Source of the DNA: Macrotrachela quadricornifera
Taxonomy: Eukaryota > Rotifera > Eurotatoria > Philodinida > Philodinidae
DNA length: 64,000 nt
Assembly: GCA_022393335.1 (NCBI GenBank)
Contig: JAJEKB010020906.1
Coordinates: 831,379 to 895,378, forward strand
Direction: 5' to 3'
In this document: piece after piece, positions 45,813 to 58,339 of the stretch
How positions within the stretch are numbered: the stretch's first letter is position 1
Layout: the number at the start of each line of letters is the position of its first letter
Made by a program: the position numbers and the translations under genes
The notes under the pieces: model-generated
The model's database searches: none
What the model saw: the letters and a program-made list of their open reading frames with translations, nothing else
Told to the model about the DNA's origin: nothing

Positions 45813-46106
45813 CAACATACATAATAAATGATGCGTGTGCTTTCATCACCACCCTCTTAACGTTATGCAATTAGTAGGATTAATCATTATGACTCTTGAT
45901 TTTTATAAATACCTTAACATCCATTGTCGCTTGAATATTTTCTCGTCTAGTGATGTAATTTCTTTCCGTTCTTTACATGTTATTTTCCCATTTCCAATGG
46001 ATATTTTGAGTCATATTCATGACATGTATCTGTTTCGTAGGTAGAAGAAAAACATACGATATATAAGAAGAATTGATAAACGTACAAAGCACACATTGTT
46101 TTAAAC

Positions 46107-48304
46107 ATGCTTCGAATCAAACAAGACTCACAAGTAGTTATTAAACATTTGAAAGAACAACAGTATGTACCTCTGAAAAGAGTGAATATTGAAGCCACTA
46201 TTCGATCATTTGCTGCCGATGTAACGATTACTCAAATATGTCGAAATGATGAAAAAACCTCAATCGAAGCGGTCTACTGTTTTCCTATTGAAGAACAAGC
46301 AGCTGTATATGCATTTGTGGCACACATCAATGATCGTGAAATTATTGCTCAATTGAAAGAGAAGAAGGAAGCTCAGCAAGAATATGCCGAAGCACTCGAA
46401 CAAGGTCACGGAGCTTATTTACTTGAACAAGATGAAAAATCGCAAGATAATTTCATTATCAATGTTGGTGCTCTTCCACCTGGCAAAGAATATGAAACTA
46501 CTATTTCGTATATCTCTGAATTGGATCTAGTTGAAAATGGTACTAAAATTCGTTTTGTTGTTCCAACAACCATTGCACCTCGTTACAATCCTGATAAGGG
46601 TGGAATCAGTTCTCCAGCTGGTACTACCTCTAAATATGTTCAAAAAAGTCTATACACTATTGAATTTCAATGTCAAATTGAAAAAGTAGGAATCACTCGT
46701 GTTAGTTCAACATCTCATCCAATTCAAGTCGATCTTGGCAATCAAGATGCTTATCTGATTACGTTTGCCCAAGAGAATACTCATTTGGATCGTGATATTC
46801 TTGTTGATATCGAACTAAGTAAGAATCGACTGAACACGATTGTTGCTGTTCAATCTGGTGCAGTGTCTGGCTCATCAAGCCATGTTACTTTTTCTCAAAA
46901 GTCTTCCAGTCAATTGTCATTTCAATATTGTTCGATTTGGTTCTACTCATCAAACTTTGTTTAACGACATTACTAACATCTATGATGAGAAGAATGCTGC
47001 AAAAGCTGAAAGATTAATTAACAAAATGAATGCCGATTTGGGTGGTACTGAATTGGTAAGTATGCCTTTTTTCTTCATTTTTTATTTATTTATCACAATG
47101 ATTGTTCTGTTCTAGTTGAGTCCTCTTCAATGGCTTGAAGCAAATTCTCCAGCTCATGGTCGTGTACGTCAAATTTTTCTACTTACCGATGATGAAATTT
47201 CAAATGTTGATCAAGTACTCGATCTTTGTCGTTCGATGGCTAATTCTTCTCGCATTGTCTCTTTTGGTTTGGGTCATTCACCTAGTCGTTCGCTCGTGAA
47301 AGGATTGGCTCGAGCAACGAATGGACGTTTGGTTTTCATTCCACCAAATACCAATGCCGATGTACATGTCGGTGAACAACTACAAAAGGCTCTATAGTCT
47401 TGTATTACAAATGTACAAGTCAAGTGGAATTTGGACACGACAGCATTAATAAATGTGCCGACAAACACCCCACCTGTTTACGTTAATGATCGACTTATCG
47501 TCTATGCTCTCATTGAAGATAAGTCCTATAAATTCGATCATAATTCTAGTGTCGAATTAAAGACAGAACAACATCGACTAGGTGTGGCAAACATTACTCA
47601 AGTGCCAAGTATGAGCAACAACGAAAGAAACTATACAGAAACGCATTATTGATCTGTCACTCAAATATAATATTCTCAGTCCTCATACAGCTTTTGTCGG
47701 TGTGGAGAAACGATTGAATGCTAGCAATGCTGATATGATTTTGCACGAGGTGCCCATTCAAATATCTGCAGATGATCAACATTTAGGAATACATTCTGCA
47801 ATGTCCTTCGCTAGAACTGCAGGTTCGGCGCGCTACTGTGCGGCAATGCCCCTAACGATGATAGGGAGTGCTTCATTTTTCACACTTTTCAGCGCAGCGT
47901 CCCCATCTAGAAGGTTCAAAAAGCATAAACGGACGATTGTCTGCTTGAAAGCAAAATCGTCGAGTGTCATCAATCAAAAAGCAAAAGAAGATGTACGGCC
48001 CACAAACAATCAAGATATTGTTCGTCATTTGATCAACAAACAAAAATTTGATGGCTCCTGGGATTTGGATTCAAAAAGCATTCAAAATCTGACTGGTAAA
48101 TCGCTGAGTGACTTTGAACAGTCGACAAATAATCAAGTGCTCGTTTCGGCTATTGTCATCATCGTACTTGAAACACGATTTGCTGCATTTTCGTCAATGT
48201 GGCATGGTATTGTACAAAAAGCACGTAAACATCTCATCGATCTTCTTGGTAAAGATAGCAAGAAACTTGAAAATTTACTCGAAGATATTCGCAAAAATTT
48301 ATAA
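46107..48304 (+). pseudogene. VIT/VWA-domain protein, decayed copy B
   Basis: The VIT domain is intact for 230 residues (MLRIKQDSQVVIKHLKEQQY onward). Near 46855 the sequence jumps from the linker (NTIVAVQSGAV) directly to the middle of VWA in another frame (AMLLFLKSLPVNCHFNIVRF), so the DxSxS metal site is missing, as in copy A. The first frame stops at 46962. A 60-nt intron (47056-47115) has normal GT-AG ends. Further on there is CAG to TAG (47395-47397), and a 146-bp deletion near 47620 that shifts the frame again. A patch at about 47815-47965 no longer resembles copy A. The last 110 codons match copy A well and end at 48304. Non-functional; known relatives are secreted or vault-type VIT/VWA proteins. 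Confidence 0.88.
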
Positions 48305-49097
48305 ACTTATTTTTGATTTTACTATAAAAAAAACATTCGTCAAATTTTTCTCCTTATAATCTAAGAACAAATCAGAATTCAAATGTAACTGTCACAAAAT
48401 AAAAAGTGATTGAAGCTAAAGTAATAATAAAAATCGCGAAATCACGTGTCAAAGTTCTATTTTACAATAAGAATATTATACTGGATTGAATAATTGTAGC
48501 AAATAACAATAAATTAAAAAATGTTGTGGCGACGTCCAGGATGAGTTGGATGAAGCTTTCTCAACGCGTTTGAACTAAAGCTAATGTTTTAAAGAGAATA
48601 ATGTTGCTTTTCGATTTTCTATTCTGACCAATTTCAATGGAAACAACGCATTCTTTTTATAAGAAATTCAATAAAGAAATACTTTTTTTTCCATGAAGTG
48701 TGATGCTTCTGATTAAAACAATTAAATCAAAAAAAAATTTATTACAATTAGAACAAAAAGTTTTTATTTTTTTTGTTGGCAGCTGCATACCCAACTTCTC
48801 TTGACTGTTATTGTCTGGTTTTCGCGTAGCAGCCAACACAGCGTCACCGGACATCAAGGAGCAGATCCTTTTCTTATCTTCTATCTTGTGATCAGCAAAT
48901 TTATATTTCGTTTGGCTAGTTATTTTCTGTCTCACATCCTCATTTCTACCGTTTTTATACATAAAAGCACAGAGACAAGAACAGACAGAGAAAAAGCTGG
49001 AAATATCATTTTGGCTCACTATGTGATGATACAAAAAGAATGATAATTAATCTACAAAAGATAATGAAAATAGTCATTAATAAGTGCATTTATTCTA

Positions 49098-49761
49098 ATG
49101 TCGGCGTCAAAAGTAAATAGTGAAAACTCTGATAGGAATATCTTCCGAACGAATGCAGCTAGAGACCTGCGGTTTTCACCAATCGAAAGAGGAGAAGTGG
49201 GGGCGTGTTTTTCTCCGATAATGTATAAGACGGAATCCTTTTATAACTAACCATATCCGAGGAACATGCAAACGAACCCATGGAAATGACTTACCAGCTA
49301 CATGAAATTTTGGTTTGAGCTTTGGTTTACATAGAGAAACTTGAGATCTATAGTTCCAGATACAATGCGCTTTCTTACTTTTTCCTCGAAATCTCAAGCT
49401 ACCTTAATAAAAAGTGTAAAAACTTAATAAAAAACTAGCGAAAATCCTTATGATTTGCGCAACGTTAGAATGTAATAAAACAACCATTTGCATTGTATGT
49501 GAAACTATAGATCTCAAGTTCCTCTATCTAAATCAAAAGTCAAAATCAAAATTTCATATAGCTGGCAGGTCATTTTCATGGGTTCTTTTGCATGTTCCTC
49601 AAATATGGTTAGTTATAAAAGGATTCCGTCTTATACATTATCGGAGAAAAACACGCCCCCACTTCTCCTCTTTCGATTGGTGAAAACTGCAGGTCTCTAG
49701 CTGCATCCGTTCGGGAGCTATTCCTATCAGAGTTTTCACTATTTACTTTTGGCGCCGACAT
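49098..49761. mobile_element. 664-bp long-TIR element with TA target duplication
   Basis: The ends are ATGTCGGCG and CGCCGACAT, flanked by TA at 49096-49097 and 49762-49763. Arms of about 270 bp are inverted copies (GGAGAAGTGGGGGCGTGTTT on the left, its complement on the right). The left inverted-repeat arm has the uninterrupted site at bases 1-17 (ATATAACTAGAATAAAT), which proves the boundaries and a single duplicated TA. Such TA targeting is typical of Tc1/mariner-mobilised elements. The mirror-image open frames are palindrome artefacts. A related phrase lies near 61240-61260. Confidence 0.9.
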
Positions 49762-49770
49762 TAGTTATAT

Positions 49771-50159
49771 TCATTAGTTATATTATAGTCATAGAGATGA
49801 TTCGGGTTACCTGAAACTCTTGACATTTTAATGGGGTCAAAGCTTACGGTCAGTATAGTGAAAAATAGTTATTGAGTAACGGTTGTATGCTGTCTGATGG
49901 TCTGATCGGATCTACAGCGCAGTATTTTGTCTTTTATTATGTGAATACTTAACTTTTTGGAACAATCTCTTCTCAAATCGTTAATTTACTAACAACCCAC
50001 GAAGATCTTACGAAATTTCTCTAATATCTCTTATAGAGAAAAAATTGATGAGCAGGACTATGTAGACTCTGTGCTATCTTTAGTGTTACAAATGTGATTT
50101 TTTTTTCTTGTTCAGTCTGCTTCCTATTATTTCGAAGACTTATCTCTCTAAAGATTCGT
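49771..50159. other. Gene-free stretch
   Basis: AT-rich, nothing recognised. Confidence 0.4.
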
Positions 50160-50364
50160 TAACTTGTCATTGCAATCTCTTGAATGTGAATTGAAATTCA
50201 AAAATTTAACACGTATAGATACTTTTGATAGTCTTATAAAAACAAAGATAAGATGCTTTGTTTGTGCATTCGATCTCGATCGCAAAGTCAGACAAATTTG
50301 CGCCATATGCCAAAAGAATGTTTGTAATTTACATTACGCTAGTAGCACATTAGAGATTTATTAA
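50160..50364 (+). pseudogene. Cys-rich tail, possibly of a piggyBac-type transposase
   Basis: The frame ends with RCFVCAFDLDRKVRQICAIC followed by KNVCNLHY. The CX2C...CX2C...C...H spacing resembles the C-terminal cysteine domain of piggyBac transposases. No upstream catalytic region is visible. The remaining bases to 51193 hold nothing recognisable. Confidence 0.3.
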
Positions 50365-51193
50365 TCATGAAAAAGAAGGAACTTTGTCAAAAATGAAATC
50401 TGATGAACAAACAGATCAAAGACGCCTACATAACAAAAAACTAGAATTTTTTAACAATTATGTTGATTTTATTGTATTTTATACATTTAAAATAAATAAT
50501 AAAAAATGCATAAGTCTTTTGTACCAATGGTAATGTCTATTGATACATATATGTTCTCTTAAATAATTTTAACAATCTAGTATTATTATGGTAATGCGTG
50601 ACACAGAAGAAAAATTTTGTGTAAATCTTATCAATATATTCCTTGCGAAATGAACATTTGTCATTCTCTCAAGGGAGAAAAAGCGGATTTTTTAGGATTT
50701 AAATCCCGAAAAATCTTCTTTAGATTTGAAATCTTAAATCCACTGTTTCCCCCCTTGACTTGTACAGTGCTATGAATGACGTGCTCTTAACTTAATAGGT
50801 CATTTCATCAATGAAAAAGTAATGATAAATTATAACTGAATTATATTATTGCAATGAATTGTCTGGGCATCGTTGATGTCAAATGTTTGTTCAAAATGAA
50901 TGAGTTTTAAGTCAGAAAAACAATGTATCCTCGCTATAACTGACCACTTTTTAATTTTGATAGTAGTGGCTTTAAACTAGTCAAGAAATTAATAAATCAT
51001 TAGTGCCAAAAATATAGCAAAGCATGGCTAACCGACACCCAAAAAAGAAGTTTATCTTTCTCAGTCCTACTCATTAATACGACTTGGGAATGTTGATCAT
51101 GTTATGCATGAACTAGGAAAAGAATGTTTACAAAATATACGAATAAAGTTTTATAATAAGATATATGAATAAATGTGTATAATCATCCAATAT

Positions 51194-54100
51194 TTAATTG
51201 AAATTAGTCCATTTAGGCTCATAACCAGCTGGTACACTCTTTATCGAAGAGGGAAAGTACCGATCATCATATGTAGGTTGGTCCTTCATGTTATAAAGAC
51301 TCACAAGTGCTTCCCGAACAGCCATCCAAGCTCGTCGTTGATCTAATGGAGGCATGGATTGATCACGCATATCACCTGTTCTGGCTTTTTCATCGATATC
51401 ATTGAGCCATTGTTGAGCTCGTTGTTCATAATACGTACGTCGTGGTGAGAATCTTTCACCTCCAACAATTAGTGCAGATTTATCCTGCCAATTCTGATAG
51501 CATAGTTCTAACATCGGATATTTAGTTTCTATCCATCGCCAGCGTTTGAATGCCATGGTTATATGATGTGCACTTCTATGTTGATCATGATCAAGTTGTG
51601 TATTATCACATTTTGTTCCACAACCAGGACAACATGCTTGACAGCCAAGTCGTTGTGTAATTAACATTCGACATGCACGTTTTGCTTCTTCATCGAATTC
51701 TTTCTGACGATTGGTGATTTGTTGAATTAGATCCTCACGTTGATTGATAATTTTCATAAATCGTTGACGAAATTGTTCAGGTTCTTCGATTTTTGCCGAA
51801 ATTCCAACAAGATTTTCATTTTTAAAACCTGGAATAATCGTTTGTAAAGCTTTAATAATCGATTGATAAACTTGTTGAACATTAAGACATGTATGAGTTT
51901 TTACAACATCAACAGCTTTGTCAATACAATCACAAATTAATTTTTGTAATTTAAGAATTTGTGATGAAACAATATGTTGAGCACTAAGTTCAATATTTTC
52001 CAATGCTAATTCCATATAATATTGATTAATATCAATTATATATTTCATTATATTATCACTATTTGGTGGATTAGAACCAATACTATTATCATATGCATTA
52101 CGTGCAATTTTTTCTGGATCAATATGAGAATTATTAGTAATTTTAAGACCAATTTCAGTATGTATTTTTTCCTTGTGAAGTGTCATAGTTTCTTCAAAAA
52201 GTTGATTAAGAAAATCATTTGAAAATTTTTGAGCTTGTTGATTTGAATCTCGAATAAGAATAAATTGTTCTTTAATATTAATCATCCAAATTTCTAATTC
52301 TTTTAAAGCAATACGCATTTCATTATGTTTAACTTGTGCTACACGTATAGCTTCATCAATAAGAATACTAAGTGCAATAAATATTAGATCAACTGTTATA
52401 TTTGGTAAATTAATTGAACGATAATATTTTTGAATAGGTGATTGTTGTCCATTCATTAAATTATCAATATAATTTATTAAATTTGTTATTGTTTGAGGAT
52501 CTGAATAAGCAAATTTAATATTTAAAAGCATTGAAACAAGTTTTCGATTAAGTTCTGGTATAATATCATCAATAATATGTCGAAATATATCACGATTACG
52601 ATCATGATCATGATGATCTCTAAACCATAGTAAACGAATTGGAAAATCATCTGATGATTTATAAAATCGGGTTATTTTACTGAAAAATGATGGATCTTTT
52701 TGTGGTATTGATAATTGTTGTACAGTTGATTGAAACATTCTTTCTAAAATATTACGTCTTTCTCTATAATTATTTCGATCAAATATTGGACATCGATTAT
52801 AAATATCATTTTTATTTGCATTAGCTCTTCGTGAACGTACTAAACGATTATAATTATTAAGAATTGTACTAATAATATCTTCTTCAGTTTTACGCATTGC
52901 ATCAATACTTCGTTCAAATTCAAATTTTAATTCATGATGTTTTAATATTAATGCTTGATTAAGTTGATCAACATCAATATCTGTACGAGTTTCACGTTCA
53001 AAAAATGCTTTTGCACTTTCAAGTAATTGATATTGTACTTGAATAGTAGCACTTTCACGTGCTAATATATAAGCATCATCTTCAAATTGTTCTTGTAAAA
53101 CTTGTTGATAACATCGAATTGATGGTTCAATATTTTTTCGAATATTATTACGTAATTCACCAAAATGAGTTTGTTGTGTAGATGAATCAAATTGATCTAA
53201 TGCTTGATGAACAAGATCAATAGTAAGATTATTGAGTTGTTGAATACCTTTTTGAATAATTTCTTTCATATAAATATCAGGAATAATTTGAGTTTGATTC
53301 TGTCGATTTGTTAATAATTCTTTAAGCATAGATCGTCCATTCATTAATTTTTCCGATTTTTCTTTTATTATATCTTTTGCTATTTCTTTTAATTCATTTG
53401 TTACACTTAATTCATAAAGTGTTCGACATTCTAATAGACCTTGACCAAGTTCATCAATTGAATTCCAATTAGTACCGATTTTTTTATAAAAATAATCAAA
53501 ATTTTTATAACCAAATTTATTTTTTATTGTTTGTTCAGTTAATCCACGAAAAATTTGTATACGAAGTTCATTAATTTTTGATGGAAATGTTTGATTACGC
53601 CATCGTTGTGTAAGATTTAAATCCGAATTTGTATCTTCAGAAAAAGCACTTGGAAGAAGAGCAAGATTTTCATCATTCATTTCTAATTCATTATCAATTG
53701 ATACACGAAGAAAACGTGATGAATTTTGTAAATTTGTTCGTAATTTAATTAATTGTTCAACAAATACATTTTTATTACGATCCATTTGATCACGAAGAAC
53801 AAACATTAATTTGGGTTTTAATGGTGAACTTTGAATTTGTAATTTAGCATAAAGACTCATACCAATAAGTCCTTCAAGACTTGAACTTAATTCACCTTTA
53901 TGATTAATTAAAACAATATGAGATGATAAAACAGCCATAGTTATCATTTGATTATCAAATATTGAACCAGATTCTTCAAGTGAAAGAAGACCTTCGGAAT
54001 CAAGTATGACAATAGTCATTGTTTTGTAATAGGCTACACCTAAATACATACCAATTGTACATCTACCAGCACTTACACGAAAATTACAACCAAATGTTGT

Positions 54101-57100
54101 ATTTAAAAGTGAAGATTTAGCTGATGATTGTTCTCCAATAACAGTTAATACAGCAAGTGGACCATCTTCGATGATATGTAATTTTTTGAGACACATTTCC
54201 ATTAAACTACTTTGACATAGAAGTGGTCGATTACGAAGTATATGAATAGCATAACCTCGATAAACAAGTTCAGCTAGTTTATTCGATATAGAATGAAAAT
54301 CGGGTGCATATTGTTCAAATAGAATTGGTTTTTCATCATGAAGATAATCATATAATGCAAATAATTCATCTATAATTAAACCAAATGTTAAATCAACATT
54401 AGCTAATTGTGCATCTTTAGTATTAATTTGTTCTTTTAAATCTTTTAATTGTATACGTAATTGTTCAATATTTGATTGTCGTTGTTCTTCAATTATAAGT
54501 TTATGTTCACATTCAAATGTTTGTTTTTTAAGTAATTCTTTTTCTAATTTAAGTGTAGGTGTATAACGTAAACGCCATTTTTCAAGATAAAATTCAGTTA
54601 TTACGATACATATGTATGAGAATTGTTGAAGAAGTTCAATTATAAATTTTGCATATGGATTCAATGTTTTATAAGTTTGACGATCACGTTCGATTTGTTT
54701 TAATTTATTTGATAAATCTTTTGATTCATTTGTATAATCAACAATTTCAGCTAGACGTTTTCGAATTGAATCACTTTGTGAACGAGAATAACTAATTGGT
54801 GTAACAATTTTTAAATTTTCAGTTTGATCAGATAAATTTCCGAAAAGATTTTCTAAAATATTTTCTACTTGAAATTTAATTATACGTGGACGAAGTGGAC
54901 ATTGAGGATCGGTACGATTGATAAGATAAGCAGATTGTATAGCAAATATAGATCGAAATAATGGTCGTTTATTCATAATTTGTTCAAATGTTTGAAATAA
55001 TCTAGCAAATTTTGAAATTAATCGTTCGGCACGACGTCTAATTTTAAAATCAGGCAATATACCTGGTATTGAAAATTTAGGCACAGTTGTCCATTCAATA
55101 TTTGTTTTCCAATTATTTTGATCAGCATAAGTTTTAAATTTATCGATTAAATTTTCTTCATGTTGTCTTGTTGTTGATGTTTCATTATCGAATTTTTCAT
55201 TGAATATACAAACAATTGTTGGTGGTGATGATGATGTTGTAATCATTAATTTTAGAAAATTATTTTCATCTTTTATATCATCAGGTGTAACATAAAGAAT
55301 TTGAATTGTTGCATACAATTGAATAGCACGAATAAGTGAAAGATTAAGTTCATCATCTACAGTACCATGAACATCGAAAATAATATATGACTTTTCATTT
55401 GCAATACCAGTAATGACATCAATACATGACGAACGATAGATTGAATCTTCAGTTTTATTGTAGAGTAATGCACTTCGTTTATCATTAAATATAAATGGTA
55501 TAAGACTTGTTTTACCAAAGCCAACACAACGATCACTACCAACTTGAATATATAAACGATCTGTAGATAAACAGAGTATTTCAATGAGACAATTGAAATT
55601 TATTTTATAAATTGCAGAATTAGATGTATCTCCAATATAATAACTTAAAGGTATTGGTAAGTCATTTTTACGTATAAATGTACCAAGAAATTGTTGACTT
55701 TCAAGTGATAAACGTTCGATAGCAATAGTAAGTAATATACGTGTAGTAATTGTATCCAAGAGTTCAATGAATTCATCAGCTAATCTTGTTGTATCAAATT
55801 TATGCAACAATTCGACACATTTTGGTAATACGGAATGAATATCAGTAAGTGTATTACAACGTTTGAGACTATCGATAATAAATGGTGTTAAATCTTGTTT
55901 ACGATTAATTAGATTAATAAGAATCAATTCAGTAAATTGTTCATCAATAATTGTATTGAAAGCACTATTCAATGGTCCATTCGGATTAACATATGATGAA
56001 CCACCTAATTGTTTGAATATTGTTAATAATTGATTTGGATCAAATTTCAATTGTTCAGCTGGAATTTTCCTTAGAAAAGTGCTTGTTTCAGAATTTAAAA
56101 ATGTAGGAATATCAATATAGGCATTGGACATATGATCATCATAGATTTCGTTCCATTCTAGAAGAAAAAAAAATATGCATTACACATCGGTACATTTAAA
56201 TAACAATCCCATATATATTTATTAATTATTTAATTCGATTAAAAAGCAGACTTTAATTTCGTTGAATCATGGAAAACTTTCATAGATCTTTATATATAAA
56301 GTATTATTATACCGGTGAACGTCGAATAATATAGAAATGTGGAAAATCCTTTGTAAGTTCTCCAAGCAAGACTAATTAGTTTCTATGACTATGACATCAT
56401 TTTCGAGAGATAAATTAGAATACAAACGAAAATTTGAAACTTAACTGAATATGTCATCACAAAAGCAATTTTTCGATCATTAACTACGAGGCTTCTTTGT
56501 ATGATGAGAGTTTTAATAAGAAATACAAGAGTGTATTTTCAGTTCTTTCTATTATAGAAAACAAGCATAGATAAATAGTGGTTCAAAAGGATTTTTTTTT
56601 AAATCTTGAAAAGGAAAGAATCATATATCTATTCAATAAATTTATCTCTCTTTGTTATCGAGAAAAGAGAACCTGCAAATGATTTAAAATATATAAGATA
56701 TAGACAATCGATTGTATAAAGTAAAACCTACCTTTCGTATCATTGTTCATATTCCATAAAGCAAAGCTAGAACAGAAAAGTATACTGAATTATACTCGTT
56801 GTGGAATAATATCTACCTGCTAGTGAGTGATCGTGATGATTGAATATTAGTTGAACTAGTAGTGGTTGCATTTTCAGTACTCTAAACACAATTGTGATTA
56901 TTTATAAATATTGATATGATACATAAATGATCTAATTTTCTGCGAATTCTATTTAATTTAAATTTTTGAAAAATATTTGGTACTTAACGGTGAACTTTTC
57001 TCTAGTTCTGTTCGAAAATATCTGTTATTCACTATACTCAAAAGAATTCCTCAATGTTCAGCTAGGAAACATGAACTTACGAACAAATTTAAACTACCAA

Positions 57101-57935
57101 ACTAACAAAACATGAAAATAATCAAATATATAATGAGAAGGCGGCTGTCAAATAATAATTTGATATGTAAAAACAACAAGATTAATAAACTTACTTGTGA
57201 CATAAGTTCAATAAAAGGCATTGCTGGTTCAATTTCTTTGAGTTGAACAATATACAGATCTTCACCTTGAGGTAAACATGAAACGACATGAAATCGTCTT
57301 CCTGCTGGAAGCAGAATTTCATCTTCTTTTTCAAAAGTAGAATGTTGTGAAATTTTTCTACCACTTGTACATTCAATACTAAAAAGAGTTCTGGTGCCGT
57401 TTGTACCCAGAAATTTTTTATTCTTCAAGACATCTAATGTCAATGTACATGAACTGAAACTCCACCAAGTAACTGTTGTTCCTTTCAAATAGATGTTTCG
57501 CATGTCAAGACAGATACCACGATAAACAGTACATTGAACCAATGGAACATGCGAAAGTGCTTTAAAATATAACTTGAGATAGAGAAACCAGGGTTTCAAC
57601 ATTTGTCGATTCTCGTCGCGAAGTGTAGCATTCAAAATAGTGTACAAAGATTGTTTTCCTAATGGCCATTCCATCGAGTAGAGCATGATCGAAGCTGACT
57701 CATCTATCGATAAATTATCTGGTGGAGGTTTCATACATTGTGTTTTGACCAAAAATGCCATTTCCTTTATATCATCGACAATGGTGATAAGAGGTTCGAT
57801 GGCTTCTTCCAATGAAACAAGAGGCATTTTCTCATAACCTTCAATAGGCAAATATTCTTGATCAGATGTCTCTTCAACATCCAACAAGCGCTGCCGATGT
57901 TGTATCTCGTAATTAGATGTATTGTTTGAGGCCAT
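51194..57935 (-). CDS. ADP-ribosyltransferase / very large GTPase fusion (four exons)
   Basis: Inferred exons: 57935-57195, 56881-56817, 56766-56732, 56157-51194; all introns have GT-AG ends (313, 50 and 574 nt) and all phases fit, giving 1,934 residues. Residues 120-235 are an R-S-E ADP-ribosyltransferase: VYRG (R139), WSFSSCT (159-163), EDE at 204-206 as the ExE motif of arginine-specific enzymes, then ILLPAGRRFHVV. Residues 250-290 are a Ser/Thr linker. A GFGKTSL P-loop-like motif lies near 493, a coiled coil near 810-860, and the main G domain near 955-1075: GEQSSAKSS (G1), LDSEG (G3, about 999), VLRDQMD (G4-like, about 1069). This matches interferon-inducible very large GTPases (VLIG/GVIN). 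A Cys/His cluster (CPGCGTKCD...HDQH) near 1785 fits their C-terminus. Probably cytosolic. A defence role is inferred by homology only. Exon 1 alone could also end as a separate 277-residue ART if intron 1 is retained. Confidence 0.82.
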
Positions 57936-58339
57936 TTTCTAAGTTTTAGATAGATTCGAATTATAATACAAACAATTTTTGAATGATAATAATTCAATAT
58001 AATGACTTTTTTTTACCAATCAATATTATCAATCTCTGAGTTTGTATAAGAGCGACTAAAACATACATAATGTGCATACGACCATGAAATAGGCTACGCC
58101 ACGAAGCATCAACAACAAGCAAGAGTGTATATAAATGGTAATAAGGACCTCACAGAAAAAAATCGATAGAAAGAAAAAAAAACACAACTCGCTGGTATGT
58201 CATAACAGAAAAAAATGTAGGTCATACATGCTTGCAAACAACTATTTCTCTCCATCAGTCTGAATAAAAGAATATGACTTCATGTGCAAGTATAGAAATT
58301 ATAAAGTATCGTCGTATATAGAGAAAATATAAGAATAAT
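57936..58339. promoter_or_regulatory. Upstream region of the ART-GTPase gene
   Basis: No coding sequence. A TATA-like ATTTATATACAC (minus strand, near 58133-58144) lies about 200 bp upstream of the start codon. In this base composition it is only a candidate. Confidence 0.3.

Larger units (their letters stand above)
45818..49770. repeat. Right arm of the long inverted repeat
   Basis: Matches the left arm (3485 down to 1) in inverted order, from TGATGCGTGTGCTTTCATC at 45828 to GTTATAT at 49764-49770. It is interrupted by the 664-bp element at 49098-49761, absent from the left arm, and by small differences within the VIT/VWA copy. Confidence 0.88.

Noticed and set aside
49176..49683. Two similar 73-77-codon frames on opposite strands
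   Set aside because: They are the two arms of the long-TIR element read outward; no known domain.
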